Positions 53,044-62,200 of a DNA stretch of 64,000 nucleotides are shown one piece after another. Made by a program: the position numbers and the translations under genes. Origin of the DNA: Burkholderia pseudomultivorans (GTDB lineage: Bacteria > Pseudomonadota > Gammaproteobacteria > Burkholderiales > Burkholderiaceae). A model generated the notes under the pieces. That model worked only from the letters and a program-made list of their open reading frames with translations. It was not told the origin of the DNA and ran no database searches. The stretch spans positions 2,790,001 to 2,854,000 of the forward strand of contig NZ_CP013377.1 of NCBI RefSeq assembly GCF_001718415.1, written 5' to 3'. The stretch's first letter is position 1. Each line of letters begins with the position of its first letter.

Positions 53044-53241
53044 ATGCCCCATTACTGCCCGTCGCGCGCGGCGTTCGCAGTCCCGCCTTCGTCCGTCGCG
53101 GCCGCGCCCCGGCCGGGCTCCCGCGTCCGCGGCATCCGGTCCGCGATCGCCGCAGGGTGCCTCCGCGCGCTCGGCTGGCATCGGCTCGAACGGCTGCTCG
53201 CGTCGATTCCGGACAGCAACGACGACTTCGGGCTCGGTTGA
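53044..53241 (+). CDS. Small protein of unknown function
   Basis: This 65-residue protein is basic and Ala/Arg/Pro-rich at first and ends in an acidic, helix-like segment (LERLLASIPDSNDDFGLG). Its general shape is like DUF1127-type small proteins, but I do not recognise the family signature with certainty. GGAGA precedes the ATG at normal spacing, which favours it as a real gene. It is divergent from the AraC gene. Confidence 0.45.
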   Translation: MPHYCPSRAAFAVPPSSVAAAPRPGSRVRGIRSAIAAGCLRALGWHRLERLLASIPDSNDDFGLG

Positions 53242-53306
53242 GCGGGCGTACGACAGGCCGATCGCGCGAAGGGCCGTGCAATGCCCGCCGGCGCGTGCCG
53301 CTGCGC

Positions 53307-54260
53307 CTACTTGCGCCGCCGCTCGTGCGGCGCGGCCGTCGCGCCGTCGATCACCGGCGCGCCCTGCTTGATCAGGAAATCGCGGAACAGCCCGGTCACC
53401 TGCGAGATGCGCCGATCGGCAAGCGTGACCACATACCATTCGCGCTCGATCGGATTGCCCGGAAACGGCAGCTGCCCGAGCAGCCCCGTCCGCAGTTCGA
53501 GCGCACACGCGTGCAGCGACAGGAACGCGACGCCGAGCCCCGCTTCGGCCATCTGCTTGATCGCCTCGTTGCTCGACAGTTCGGAGCCCACATGAAACCG
53601 GTAGCCTGCCGTCTTGAACAGGCTCTCGACCGTCGAGCGCGTGCCGGCGCCGCGTTCGCGCACGAGCAGGTGCGCGGATTCGAGATCCTTCAGCGCGACG
53701 CGCCTGCGCTGCATCAGCGGATGACCGGGCGCCGCGACGAACACCATCGGGTGCTTCGCGAACTCGACCGCATGCGTGCGCAGCTCCTTCGGCGGGCTGC
53801 CCATCACCGCGAGATCGATTTCATGCGTCGCGAGCATGCGGATGATGTCGTCGCGATTGCCGACCTTGAAGTACGTCTTCACGTGCGGACGCGTCGCGGT
53901 GAATTTCACGAGCAGCGGCGGAATCAGGTATTCGGCGGTCGTGATCGCGCCGATCCGCAGCGTGCCGCCGAGATCGCCGGTCAGCGCCGCGACCTCGTCG
54001 CCGGCCTCGCTCCAGAGATGCAGGATCTCGCGCGCATAGCGCGCGACGATCTCGCCGGCCGCGGTCAGCTGCACGCCGCGTCCCACCCGCTGCAGCAAGG
54101 CGGCGCCGACGGCCTGTTCCAGCAGACGCACCTGCAGCGATACCGCAGGCTGCGTCAGGTTCAGTTCCTCGGCCGCCCGCGACACGCTGCCGACGCGCGC
54201 GATCATGTCCAGCGCCTTCAGCTGCCGGAACGTCGCGGTCTTTCCTATAAGTGAATACAT
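53307..54260 (-). CDS. LysR-family regulator, CbbR-like
   Basis: This 317-residue protein has a LysR helix-turn-helix (about residues 10-68) with FRQLKALDMIARVGSVSRAA, a first helix common in CbbR-like proteins. The effector domain contains GTLRIGAITTAEYLIPPLL. It is divergent from the NDH-2 gene and its start codon lies inside an inverted repeat TATAAG-N17-CTTATA, suggesting autoregulation. There are no Calvin-cycle genes, so the CbbR resemblance concerns sequence only. Confidence 0.88.
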   Translation of the reverse strand: MYSLIGKTATFRQLKALDMIARVGSVSRAAEELNLTQPAVSLQVRLLEQAVGAALLQRVGRGVQLTAAGEIVARYAREILHLWSEAGDEVAALTGDLGGTLRIGAITTAEYLIPPLLVKFTATRPHVKTYFKVGNRDDIIRMLATHEIDLAVMGSPPKELRTHAVEFAKHPMVFVAAPGHPLMQRRRVALKDLESAHLLVRERGAGTRSTVESLFKTAGYRFHVGSELSSNEAIKQMAEAGLGVAFLSLHACALELRTGLLGQLPFPGNPIEREWYVVTLADRRISQVTGLFRDFLIKQGAPVIDGATAAPHERRRK

Positions 54261-54274
54261 ATGAGTCGCTTATA
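54246..54274. promoter_or_regulatory. Inverted repeat over the lysR start
   Basis: TATAAG (54246-54251) and CTTATA (54269-54274), 17 bases apart, straddle the LysR start codon at 54260 in an AT-rich patch. It could be an autorepression site that also affects the divergent NDH-2 gene. Confidence 0.4.
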
Positions 54275-54360
54275 AACATTAAATTGTTCGCGTGGGTTCG
54301 AAACTATATCGTCGGTTCTTGAGCAATGTCATCCGAATCGTCATCAGCGGGAGCCTCAAC

Positions 54361-55710
54361 ATGGACAACACCACGACCCAACCCAGCGCACCCCCTGCGC
54401 CGCGCATCGTGATCGTCGGCGGCGGCGCCGGCGGCCTGCAGCTCGCCACGCGCCTCGCCGACACGGTCGGCCGTCGCGGGCAAGCCGAAGTCGTGCTCGT
54501 CGACCGCTATCCGACGCACTTCTGGAAGCCGCTGCTGCACGAAGCCGCATCGGGCCATCGCGACCCGGCGTCCCACACGATCGAGTACGCGGCGCAGGCG
54601 AAGCGGCACGGCTTCCGCTTCGTGCAGGGCGCGCTGCAACGGGTCGACCGTGCAGCCCGCCTCGCGACGATCGGCGCCGTGCACGACGCCGACGGCACGG
54701 AGATCCTGCCGCAGCGCGAACTCCGCTACGACGATCTCGTGCTCGCGGTCGGCAGCGTGACGAACTTCTTCAACGTGCCGGGCGCGGCGCGCCACGCGCT
54801 GCCGCTCGAAAACGTCGACCAGGCCGAGGATTTCCGCCGCAAGTTCCTGGCCGCGTGCACGAAGGCGAACCATCTCGCCGAGCAGCAGCCCGCGCAGCGC
54901 GCGGCGCCGGTCTGCATCAGCGTGATCGGGGCGGGTGCGACCGGCGTCGAGCTGGCGGGCGCATTGCGTCATGCGATCCAGCAGCTGACGACGTATCGCT
55001 TCAAGGCGCTGGTGTCCGCACGCGACGTCCATATCCGGCTGATCGAAAGCGGACCGCGCATCCTGCCCGCGCTCGACGCGCGGCTCTCCGACAAGATGCA
55101 TGCGCAGTTGCGCACGCTGAACGTCGACGTGCTGACGGACACGCGCGTGGCCGAAGTCGGCGCGGACGCGATCACGACCGCGAGCGGCGAACGCCTTCCG
55201 AGCGACATCACGATCTGGGCGGCCGGCGTCGCGGGGCCGGCGATCCTGCGCGAACTCGACGGCATCGCGCTCAACAGGTCGGGCCAGGCGATCGTGACCG
55301 ACACGCTGCAGACGCCCGACGACCCGCACGTGTACGCATTCGGCGACTGCGCCGCGTGCCCGTCGTCCGGCGCGAGCGGGTTCCTGCCGCCGCGCGCGCA
55401 GGTCGCGCACCAGCAGGCCGTGTACCTCGGCAACGCGTTCGCGCGCCGTCTCGCCGGCAAGCCGGTCGAAGGCTTCACGTTCCGCGACGCGGGCACCGTC
55501 GTGTCGCTCGGCGACGCGGGCGCCGTGTACCAGACCGAGCTCGGCATGCGCTCGCGCTCGCTGATCGTCGACGGGCTCGCCGCGATCGGCCTGTACAAGT
55601 TCCTGTACCGCAAGCATCTGTTCAGCGTGTACGGCCTCAAGCGCGCGCTGTTCCAGTCGCTGAGCCACTGGCTGCAGCGTCGCAACCAGCCGTCGATCAA
55701 GCTGCACTGA
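54361..55710 (+). CDS. ndh: Type II NADH dehydrogenase (NDH-2)
   Basis: The 449-residue peripheral membrane flavoprotein passes electrons from NADH to quinone without proton pumping. It has an FAD site IVIVGGGAGGLQLATRLAD at residues 15-33, an NADH site SVIGAGATGVELAGAL near 184, the conserved VYAFGDCAAC near 325, and PPRAQVAHQQAVYLG near 345. The C-terminal basic amphipathic segment could anchor it to the membrane. It is divergent from a LysR gene and followed by a strong terminator. Confidence 0.92.
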   Translation: MDNTTTQPSAPPAPRIVIVGGGAGGLQLATRLADTVGRRGQAEVVLVDRYPTHFWKPLLHEAASGHRDPASHTIEYAAQAKRHGFRFVQGALQRVDRAARLATIGAVHDADGTEILPQRELRYDDLVLAVGSVTNFFNVPGAARHALPLENVDQAEDFRRKFLAACTKANHLAEQQPAQRAAPVCISVIGAGATGVELAGALRHAIQQLTTYRFKALVSARDVHIRLIESGPRILPALDARLSDKMHAQLRTLNVDVLTDTRVAEVGADAITTASGERLPSDITIWAAGVAGPAILRELDGIALNRSGQAIVTDTLQTPDDPHVYAFGDCAACPSSGASGFLPPRAQVAHQQAVYLGNAFARRLAGKPVEGFTFRDAGTVVSLGDAGAVYQTELGMRSRSLIVDGLAAIGLYKFLYRKHLFSVYGLKRALFQSLSHWLQRRNQPSIKLH

Positions 55711-55739
55711 ACGACGGCCCGCAACAGCACGGCATCGCG

Positions 55740-55779
55740 AAACGGCGTATCGGGCGGGAGTCGCCCGATACGCCGTTTT
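55740..55779 (+). terminator. Intrinsic terminator of NDH-2
   Basis: Sixteen-base perfect arms (AACGGCGTATCGGGCG and its complement) enclose a five-base loop and end in TTTT, 30 bases after the stop codon. Confidence 0.92.
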
Positions 55780-55825
55780 CACATCGTGGGTCCTTGCATG
55801 CGATTCGTGCACGATCGCGGTGCAT

Positions 55826-55856
55826 CGCATCGACGCGCGTCGATGCGGCAATTTTT
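55826..55856 (+). terminator. Second terminator-like perfect palindrome
   Basis: A 22-base perfect palindrome (CGCATCGACGC and its complement) is followed within four bases by six T residues. It lies only 47 bases after the first terminator and could be a backup terminator or serve a short independent transcript. Confidence 0.6.
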
Positions 55857-56033
55857 TCGCTGAAACGCTTGCGCTGCGCGCATCCCGCGCCGGTTCTGCG
55901 TCGCCGCCGATTCATTAGTCGAATCGTATGGGTTGGCGAAAAAGATTAATTGGTTCTGTTTTTCGGTTCGACGCTAAGGTAACTGCCATTCCCGTCCGCG
56001 AACGGATCGTCACGTCTCTGGAGAGGAATCACC

Positions 56034-56468
56034 GTGGTCATCGAAGCCATCGTCACCCGACTCGACGCCGCATTCGAACAGATCGAAGCGACACCGGATT
56101 CGCACGAATCGCGCCATCAGCGCGACGCGATCCTCCAGTGGCTCGACAGTGCGTCGGAGCAGGGGTATCGTCTCGGTCTCGTCACGACGCTGCCCGCCGC
56201 ACGGCTCAGCGACATGTTCGAAGGCCAGTTCGGCCGCGCCAGCCTCGACCGCTTCTCGGTCGTCGTGACCGATGCGAATCAGCAGGAATCCATAGCAAAT
56301 CAGCATCCGTTCGACGTCGCGCTGCAAGCGCTCGGCGTGCCGCCGGAACGGGCGGTCGGCGTGGCGAGCAGCGAGCCGGAACGGCGCGAAGCCGAGCGCT
56401 TCGGGCTGTCGCGCTGCGTGCGGATCACCGATACGATGCGCTCGATCGCGTCGGCAGGGCTGCACTGA
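56034..56468 (+). CDS. HAD-like protein lacking catalytic residues
   Basis: This 144-residue protein looks like the core of a haloacid dehalogenase-superfamily protein. YRLGLVTTLPAARL corresponds to motif II, and the later PFDVALQALGVPPERAVGVASS to motifs III-IV. The nucleophile Asp-x-Asp of motif I is missing, the motif III Lys is replaced, and the motif IV acidic pair is absent. It is therefore probably inactive or a binding protein. The start is GTG at 56034 with AGAGGA six bases upstream. The Leu/Glu-rich first 45 residues replace the normal N-terminus. Confidence 0.65.
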   Translation: MVIEAIVTRLDAAFEQIEATPDSHESRHQRDAILQWLDSASEQGYRLGLVTTLPAARLSDMFEGQFGRASLDRFSVVVTDANQQESIANQHPFDVALQALGVPPERAVGVASSEPERREAERFGLSRCVRITDTMRSIASAGLH

Positions 56469-56667
56469 GCGCAAACGCGACGGGCGTTTCTTGCCGGGGA
56501 TGCGTTGCCGGGACGCCCGGCGTCGAAGCAAGGCCGCGGTTTCCCGCCCACATGGCTGCGTGAGTTCCGTCGTCCCGGCACATCGGCCGCGCCCCCTTGT
56601 CTCCCGCCCTGTTCGGACCGAACTCCGGTTCGCCCGCATGGTCGAACGAGCATCGCCGGAGACACGA

Positions 56668-56979
56668 ATGAAACACCTTGGCCCTATCGCGGCATCGATC
56701 ATGCTTGTGTTTGCCGCCACCAGCTTGCCGACCGTCGCCGCCGCCAGCCCGGGCGGCGCGTCCCCCGTGCCCGCGGCCGGCAGGAACTGCGTCCCCGCAG
56801 GCTCGTCCGACGTGGCGCGACAGCCCGGATCGCCGGCAAAGCCGCCCTCGATCCGCGTCTGCGTGAGCGATTCCAACACGCAGCTGAACCTACCCTGGTT
56901 TCTGACCGACGTCATCGACGCCGTGAACACGCGCCAATCGCCCGGCGCGCTGCTTCACCGCATGCGGCAGGATTTTTGA
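56668..56979 (+). CDS. Small secreted protein of unknown function
   Basis: The 103-residue protein has a Sec signal peptide (about residues 1-26, with a hydrophobic core and an AAAS site). The mature part is short, with two cysteines, Ser/Pro-rich at first. It ends in a helix-like stretch (FLTDVIDAVNTRQSPGALLH). The family is not recognised. CCGGAG lies before the ATG at normal distance. It stands 199 bases after the HAD-like gene. Confidence 0.55.
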   Translation: MKHLGPIAASIMLVFAATSLPTVAAASPGGASPVPAAGRNCVPAGSSDVARQPGSPAKPPSIRVCVSDSNTQLNLPWFLTDVIDAVNTRQSPGALLHRMRQDF

Positions 56980-57076
56980 ATCGCAACGCGTCCGGCACGA
57001 CCATGCCTTGAGAACGGGTTTCCGACCCGACTTTCGCTGCACGCGTCAACAACCCTTCGCCTGCCTGCCCCGACCG

Positions 57077-57376
57077 ATGCCTACCGCCATCCTGCTGCGC
57101 GCCAGCCATTCGCATCTGTATCCCGGCAGCTTCGTCGCGATCGACGGGGCGCGCCGCATCACGACACCCCGCCCCGCCGTGATCGAATTCGCCGACGGCT
57201 CGGGTGCGACCGCGACGCTCGAACGCCGCGACGACGATGCACTCGAACTCGCGGTGGACGCGTACGTCACGCAAAAACGGCATGCGATCGTCGCGAAGCG
57301 CTGGCTGCTGCGTGCCGAAAACGCCGCGAACGCGACGTGGCGCGTCGCCGCGCGCATCGACGACGCGCAGGCGTGA
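57077..57376 (+). CDS. Hypothetical protein
   Basis: This 99-residue protein has a beta-rich pattern (SHLYPGSFVAIDGARRI ... VIEFADGSGATATLERRDDD) and no recognised family. The start at 57077 is preferred to one at 57008 because the lead residues look random. Codon use is like the neighbours. It is convergent with the P-loop protein, stops 12 bases apart. Confidence 0.5.
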   Translation: MPTAILLRASHSHLYPGSFVAIDGARRITTPRPAVIEFADGSGATATLERRDDDALELAVDAYVTQKRHAIVAKRWLLRAENAANATWRVAARIDDAQA

Positions 57377-57388
57377 CAGGCGCGGTCG

Positions 57389-57886
57389 CTATTCGGCGCA
57401 CCGGTCGGCGAACGCCGTCACCGCGTCGCGCGACCGGAGCATGATCCTGTCGCCGCCAAAACGTTCGAAAATCGCCCGATGGCCGTCGTACGAACTGGAG
57501 CCGCGCCTCGACCGATAGGACCCTGCCCAGCGAAGCAGCAGCTCGAACGAATCCGCGGTGCCGCCGCGACGCATGCCGCGCTGCCGGATGTTCGCGACGC
57601 ACTCGGCTTCGTCGACACAGAGCCAGACGAGCGCGGTCGCGTCCGACTGCACTTCGTCGACAAGCCAGCCGTAGATGCCCTCCATCACCCAGCGCTCGCC
57701 GCGCGCCGCCGCCCGGGTCAGGCGGATCGCTTCGTCCCGGTCGCGCGCGACGTCGTAGCCGCCGGGAAGCCAGTGAAACCAGTCGAGATCGATGCAGTCC
57801 GCGCCAAGCCGGGCGGCAAGACGCGCGGCCAGCCAGCTTTTCCCCGAACCCGAGTTACCGATCACCAGCGTCTTGCGCAAATCCAT
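57389..57886 (-). CDS. P-loop nucleoside/adenylate kinase-like protein
   Basis: The 165-residue protein starts with TLVIGNSGSGKSWLAARLA (Walker A about residues 10-17) and has LVWLCVDE as a Walker B-like strand and a WFHW segment near 36. It resembles FlaR/topology-modulation-type proteins of the adenylate kinase group, whose substrate is unknown. The start at 57886 gives a normal N-terminus right at the first beta strand. Confidence 0.8.
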   Translation of the reverse strand: MDLRKTLVIGNSGSGKSWLAARLAARLGADCIDLDWFHWLPGGYDVARDRDEAIRLTRAAARGERWVMEGIYGWLVDEVQSDATALVWLCVDEAECVANIRQRGMRRGGTADSFELLLRWAGSYRSRRGSSSYDGHRAIFERFGGDRIMLRSRDAVTAFADRCAE

Positions 57887-57988
57887 GTCGAATCCAGTCG
57901 TGGAAGGGTTCAGCCCGAACGTCGACGCACGGGCGCTCGCGAATGGACGAGGTCAGGCGCTCGCTTCGCGTCGTTTTGTCGGCAGGCG

Positions 57989-58480
57989 TCAGCATGAAAT
58001 CCGGTAGCCGTCGTCGCGCTGCACGACATGCGCGAGCGCGACGCGATCAGTATTGAGCAGTTCGCGCAGGAACGCGGGCTGCACGTCGATGTCGGCCAGC
58101 CGATCACGCGCAAACCACGCGAACGTCAGCCCCTTGTCCGGCTCGGCGCCGCGATGCGTGGCCGTCACGTCCAGCAGCGGCGATCCGGCCTCGAGGCTTG
58201 CATCGAAATAGAGGCCGATCTCGTGATACCGGCGTCCATCCCAGTCGTAGAAGTTCTCGGCAATGCACAGCATCTTCCCGGCGCGAACGCGCGCGCCGAC
58301 CTCTTCGTGCATTTCGCGGACGATCGTGTCGGCGGCGGCCTCCCCCGGTTCGACACGACCGCCGGGCAGGCTCCAGAAGTCGTCGCCGTCGCCCCGATGC
58401 AGCAGCACGTATTCGCGCTGGACGATGACGGCGGCGGCCCTCAGGTTGAAACGGTAACTTCCAGCATCGAACGAAATCAT
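57989..58480 (-). CDS. Nudix hydrolase
   Basis: This 163-residue protein has the Nudix box GGRVEPGEAAADTIVREMHE followed by EVG (about residues 40-62). The domain begins after a short lead, FNLRAAAVIVQREYVLLHRG. The substrate is unknown. An enormous open frame continues upstream on this strand to 61978, but it is antisense to polymerase and J-domain genes and not real; the ATG at 58480 is the sensible start. It is divergent from polB. Confidence 0.87.
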   Translation of the reverse strand: MISFDAGSYRFNLRAAAVIVQREYVLLHRGDGDDFWSLPGGRVEPGEAAADTIVREMHEEVGARVRAGKMLCIAENFYDWDGRRYHEIGLYFDASLEAGSPLLDVTATHRGAEPDKGLTFAWFARDRLADIDVQPAFLRELLNTDRVALAHVVQRDDGYRISC

Positions 58481-58597
58481 GGTGGCGGCGGGTGGACGGC
58501 AGGAACGCGCTATTTCACCCAAGTGCGCAGCCGGCCGCAAGTCCCCGCGAGTCCATCCCCATTTCACCGATGCCCGGCATAAACACGCCCCAGGCGC

Positions 58598-58603
58598 TAA
58601 AAT
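58598..58603 (+). promoter_or_regulatory. Possible -10 element of polB
   Basis: TAAAAT, in a GCTAAAATCCGCC context, stands 33 bases before the polB TTG start. No clear -35 is seen. Confidence 0.3.
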
Positions 58604-58636
58604 CCGCCGCCTGGACATCCACGACGGACAAGCGTT

Positions 58637-61009
58637 TTGACGGCGTTCGAGCAGGGCTTCATCCTCACCCGCCACTGGCGGGACACCGCGACCGGCATCG
58701 AGGTCGAGTTCTGGCTGGCAACCGAACTCGGTCCGCGCCGCGTGCGGCTGCGCCCGCAGGAAGCCGTCGCGTTCGTGCCGGCCGACCAGCAGGCGCTCGC
58801 CGAACAGACGCTCGCCGGCGAACGCGATGCCGAGCTGCGGCCGCTCGCGCTGCGCGATTTCCGGCAGCGCCCGGTCGTCGGTCTCTACTGCCGGCGCTAT
58901 CGCCATCTCGCCGGGCTCCAGAAGCGCCTCGTCGCGGCCGGCGTCGATGTCTACGAAGCCGACGTGCAGCCGCCCGATCGCTACACGATGGAGCGCTTCA
59001 TCACCGCGCCCGTGCAGTTTCGCGGCAAGCCGGGCCGCGACGGCACGCTGCTCGACGCCGAGCTGAAGGCCGCGACCGGCTACCGCCCCGCGCTGCGCTG
59101 CGTCTCGCTCGACATCGAAACCAGCATCCACGGCGAGCTGTATTCGATCGCGCTCGAAGGCTGCGGACAGCGCGACGTGTTCATGCTCGGCCCGCCGAAC
59201 GGCGACGCGGGCGCCGTCGATTTCCGCCTCGCCTACTGCGACAGCCGGCCCGCGATGCTCGCGCGACTGAACGACTGGTTCGACGCGCACGATCCCGACG
59301 CGATCATCGGCTGGAATCTCGTGCAGTTCGACCTGCGCATCCTGCACGCGCATGCGGAGCAGTACGGCGTGCCGCTGAAGCTCGGGCGCGGCGGCAGCGT
59401 GCTCGACTGGCGCGCGCACGGCCAGCAGCCCGATCATTTCTTCGCTGGCGCGGCCGGACGCCTGATCCTCGACGGCATCGACATGCTGAAGTCCGCGACC
59501 TGGACCTTCCCGTCGTTCAGCCTCGAATACGTGTCGCAGCAACTGCTCGGCGAAGGCAAGTCGATCGACAATCCGTATCAGCGGATGGACGAGATCCAGC
59601 GCCGCTTCGATCACGACAAGCCCGCGCTCGCGCGCTACAACCTGAAGGACTGCGAGCTCGTCACGCGCATCTTCGCGAAGGCCGACCTGCTGTCGTTCGC
59701 ACTCGAACGCGCGACCGTCACGGGGCTCGCGGCCGATCGCACCGGCGGCTCGGTCGCCGCGTTCACGCATCTGTACCTGCCGCGCATGCACCGGCTCGGC
59801 TACGTCGCGCCGAACCTCGGCGACGTGACGGGGCAGAACAGCCCCGGCGGCTTCGTGATGGATTCGCGCCCCGGCCTGTACGACTCGGTGCTCGTATTCG
59901 ACTACAAGAGCCTGTATCCGTCGATCATCCGCACGTTCCTGATCGATCCGGTCGGGCTGATCGAAGGGCTCGCGCAGCCGGACGACGCTGCGTCGGTGCC
60001 GGGCTTTCTCGGCGCGCGCTTCTCGCGCACCGCGCACTGCCTGCCCGGCATCGTGCAGCGCGTGTGGGAAGGCCGCGACGACGCGAAGCGCCAGCGCAAC
60101 GCGCCGCTGTCGCAGGCGCTGAAGATCATCATGAATTCGTTCTACGGCGTGCTCGGCTCGACGGGCTGCCGGTTCTTCGATCCGCGCCTCGCATCGTCGA
60201 TCACGATGCGCGGTCACGAGATCATGCATCGCACGCGCGAGCTGATCGAGGCGCAGGGCTTCGAGGTGATCTACGGCGATACCGATTCGACGTTCGTCTG
60301 GCTCGGCCGCGCGCATGACGACGACGAGGCAGCCCGCAAGGGCCGCGCGCTCGTCGAGCACGTGAACCGCTGGTGGCAGACGCATCTGCGCGAGCGCTTC
60401 GGGCTGGAGAGCGCGCTCGAACTGCAATACGAGCGGCACTACCGCCGGTTCCTGATGCCGACCGTGCGCGGCGCGGAGGAAGGCAGCAAGAAGCGCTATG
60501 CAGGCCTGGCGATGACAGCCGACGGCGGCGAGGACATCGTCTTCAAGGGACTCGAAACGGTGCGCACCGACTGGACGCCGCTCGCGCAGCAGTTCCAGCG
60601 CGAGCTGTACCGGCGCGTGTTCAGGCGGGAGCCGTACCAGGACTTCATTCGCGACTACGTGCGACGCACGCTGGCGGGCGAATTCGACGACCAGCTCGTC
60701 TATCGCAAGCGCGTGCGCCGGCCGCTGCGCGAATATCAGCGCAACGTGCCGCCGCACGTGCGCGCAGCGCGCATCGCCGACGAATTCAACCAGGCCAGCG
60801 GCCGGCCGCTTCAATACCAGCGCGGTGGCTGGATCAGCTACGTGATGACGACGGCCGGGCCCGAGCCGCTCGAGACGATGCGCTCGCCGATCGATTACGC
60901 GTTCTACGTGAGCCGTCAGGTGCAGCCGGTCGCGGACGCGATCCTGCCGTTCCTGCGGGACGATTTCGAACGGGTCGTGTCGGGGCAGGGGCAGCTGTTT
61001 CTCGAATGA
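58637..61009 (+). CDS. polB: DNA polymerase II (family B)
   Basis: The 790-residue polymerase takes part in replication restart and translesion or repair synthesis, usually under SOS control. It has the exonuclease motif SLDIET near residue 157, Exo [14 protein letters not shown] near 225, a polymerase motif [14 protein letters not shown] near 422, motif B region [17 protein letters not shown] near 490, and motif C YGDTDS near 546. The length is close to E. coli Pol II (783). The start is TTG at 58637, giving a normal N-terminus; no ATG is available nearby. No LexA box was identified. It is divergent from the Nudix gene. Confidence 0.95.
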   Translation: MTAFEQGFILTRHWRDTATGIEVEFWLATELGPRRVRLRPQEAVAFVPADQQALAEQTLAGERDAELRPLALRDFRQRPVVGLYCRRYRHLAGLQKRLVAAGVDVYEADVQPPDRYTMERFITAPVQFRGKPGRDGTLLDAELKAATGYRPALRCVSLDIETSIHGELYSIALEGCGQRDVFMLGPPNGDAGAVDFRLAYCDSRPAMLARLNDWFDAHDPDAIIGWNLVQFDLRILHAHAEQYGVPLKLGRGGSVLDWRAHGQQPDHFFAGAAGRLILDGIDMLKSATWTFPSFSLEYVSQQLLGEGKSIDNPYQRMDEIQRRFDHDKPALARYNLKDCELVTRIFAKADLLSFALERATVTGLAADRTGGSVAAFTHLYLPRMHRLGYVAPNLGDVTGQNSPGGFVMDSRPGLYDSVLVFDYKSLYPSIIRTFLIDPVGLIEGLAQPDDAASVPGFLGARFSRTAHCLPGIVQRVWEGRDDAKRQRNAPLSQALKIIMNSFYGVLGSTGCRFFDPRLASSITMRGHEIMHRTRELIEAQGFEVIYGDTDSTFVWLGRAHDDDEAARKGRALVEHVNRWWQTHLRERFGLESALELQYERHYRRFLMPTVRGAEEGSKKRYAGLAMTADGGEDIVFKGLETVRTDWTPLAQQFQRELYRRVFRREPYQDFIRDYVRRTLAGEFDDQLVYRKRVRRPLREYQRNVPPHVRAARIADEFNQASGRPLQYQRGGWISYVMTTAGPEPLETMRSPIDYAFYVSRQVQPVADAILPFLRDDFERVVSGQGQLFLE

Positions 61010-61026
61010 ACGCGTGCCCGGCCGGC

Positions 61027-61032
61027 TAGAAT
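61027..61032 (+). promoter_or_regulatory. Possible -10 element of the J-domain gene
   Basis: TAGAAT stands 44 bases before the ATG in a GGCTAGAATAGCGG context. The -35 would lie at the end of polB. Confidence 0.3.
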
Positions 61033-61075
61033 AGCGGCCTGCTGCGCGTCCCGCCGCAGCCGGAGGACACCCATC

Positions 61076-62185
61076 ATGACCGCACGTCGCGGCACCGCGG
61101 TCGCCATCGCGCCCGGTTACGAAACCACCCGCCTGTCGAAAGCCCGGAAAACCTTCAACGCGCTCGTCGAGCAAATCGACAAGCGGCGCGAACGCCTCGG
61201 TGCGTGGGAAGCCGTGATGCCGGCGTTCCAGAAGAAATTCGTCGACGGGTTGCTGCCGCTCGAACAGGCGTCGAGCGCGTTGCGGATCAGACTCGTCCAT
61301 CTGCTCGACGACGCGTTTCTGAAAAAAGGACTCAGCAAGGCCGAGCAGCGCATCCTGTCGGGGTTGATCGCCGACATGGCGCGCGATCTGCTCGACGTCG
61401 GCGACGACGCGCAACTGAAAATCGTCTACAAGCGGCACGGCGCATCGGGCATCGACAGCGACGCAATGACCGATCGCAAGGCGGCGAAAACGAAGGCGGG
61501 ACCGACGCCCGGCGACGAACCGGCCGACGATCTCGACACGCTGTCGCCCGACGAACTCGCCGCACGCATACAGGCCGAACTCGACGCCCAATTCGAGCGC
61601 GACATGGCGAGCCACGCGGCCCGCGAAGCGCAGCGCGCCAGGCGCAGGAAAGCGCCAAGGCAAGCCGCCGCGCAGGCGCGACGCGAAGCCGAGCAGGCGG
61701 CATCGAGCCGGTCGATCCGCGAGATCTACCGCAAGCTGGCGAGCGCGCTGCATCCCGATCGCGAACCCGATCCGCGCGAACAGGAACGCAAGACCGTGTT
61801 GATGCAGCGGGTCAACGACGCTTATGCGAAAGGCAAGCTGCTGCAACTGCTGGAGCTGCAGCTGGAGATCGAGCAGATCGACCAGCACGCGATCGACAGC
61901 TTCGGCGAAGAGCGGCTGGCGCGCTACAACGGCATCCTCGAAGAGCAGCTGCGCGAACTGGATCAGGAAATCCTGCACGTCGAAGCCGATTTCCGGCGCA
62001 CCTACGGGATCGCGTCATCGGTCAAGCTCGCGCCGGATACGGTCATGCGCATGCTGGCGCGCGACATGGCCAGTGTGCAGCGCGGCATCCACGAGTTGAA
62101 TGTCGCGCTGCGCGAGTTCGAGGATCTCGACAAGGTCAGGGACTGGTTGAAGGACGTGAAGCGCGGGAGTCGCTTCGATGACTAG
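61076..62185 (+). CDS. J-domain-containing protein
   Basis: The 369-residue protein has an N-terminal helical region (residues 1-110), a charged Ala/Arg-rich coiled-coil stretch (about 160-210), a J domain (about 212-265) with the invariant His-Pro-Asp in ALHPDREPDP near 227, and a helical C-terminus. It should stimulate an Hsp70 partner; there are no Gly/Phe or zinc regions, so it is a type III J-protein. Its client is unknown. It follows polB by 66 bases, possibly with its own promoter. Confidence 0.83.
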   Translation: MTARRGTAVAIAPGYETTRLSKARKTFNALVEQIDKRRERLGAWEAVMPAFQKKFVDGLLPLEQASSALRIRLVHLLDDAFLKKGLSKAEQRILSGLIADMARDLLDVGDDAQLKIVYKRHGASGIDSDAMTDRKAAKTKAGPTPGDEPADDLDTLSPDELAARIQAELDAQFERDMASHAAREAQRARRRKAPRQAAAQARREAEQAASSRSIREIYRKLASALHPDREPDPREQERKTVLMQRVNDAYAKGKLLQLLELQLEIEQIDQHAIDSFGEERLARYNGILEEQLRELDQEILHVEADFRRTYGIASSVKLAPDTVMRMLARDMASVQRGIHELNVALREFEDLDKVRDWLKDVKRGSRFDD

Positions 62186-62200
62186 CGGTAAACCCGCCCA

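Larger units (their letters stand above)
55711..56033. other. Intergenic region with tandem terminators
   Basis: This 323-base stretch holds two intrinsic terminators (55740-55779, 55826-55856), then an AT-rich patch (about 55910-55990) that probably contains the promoter of the HAD-like gene. No gene is supported. Confidence 0.6.

Noticed and set aside
57989..61978. 1329-codon open frame on the minus strand
   Set aside because: Only its last 163 codons (Nudix hydrolase) look like protein. The rest is antisense to polB and the J-domain gene.
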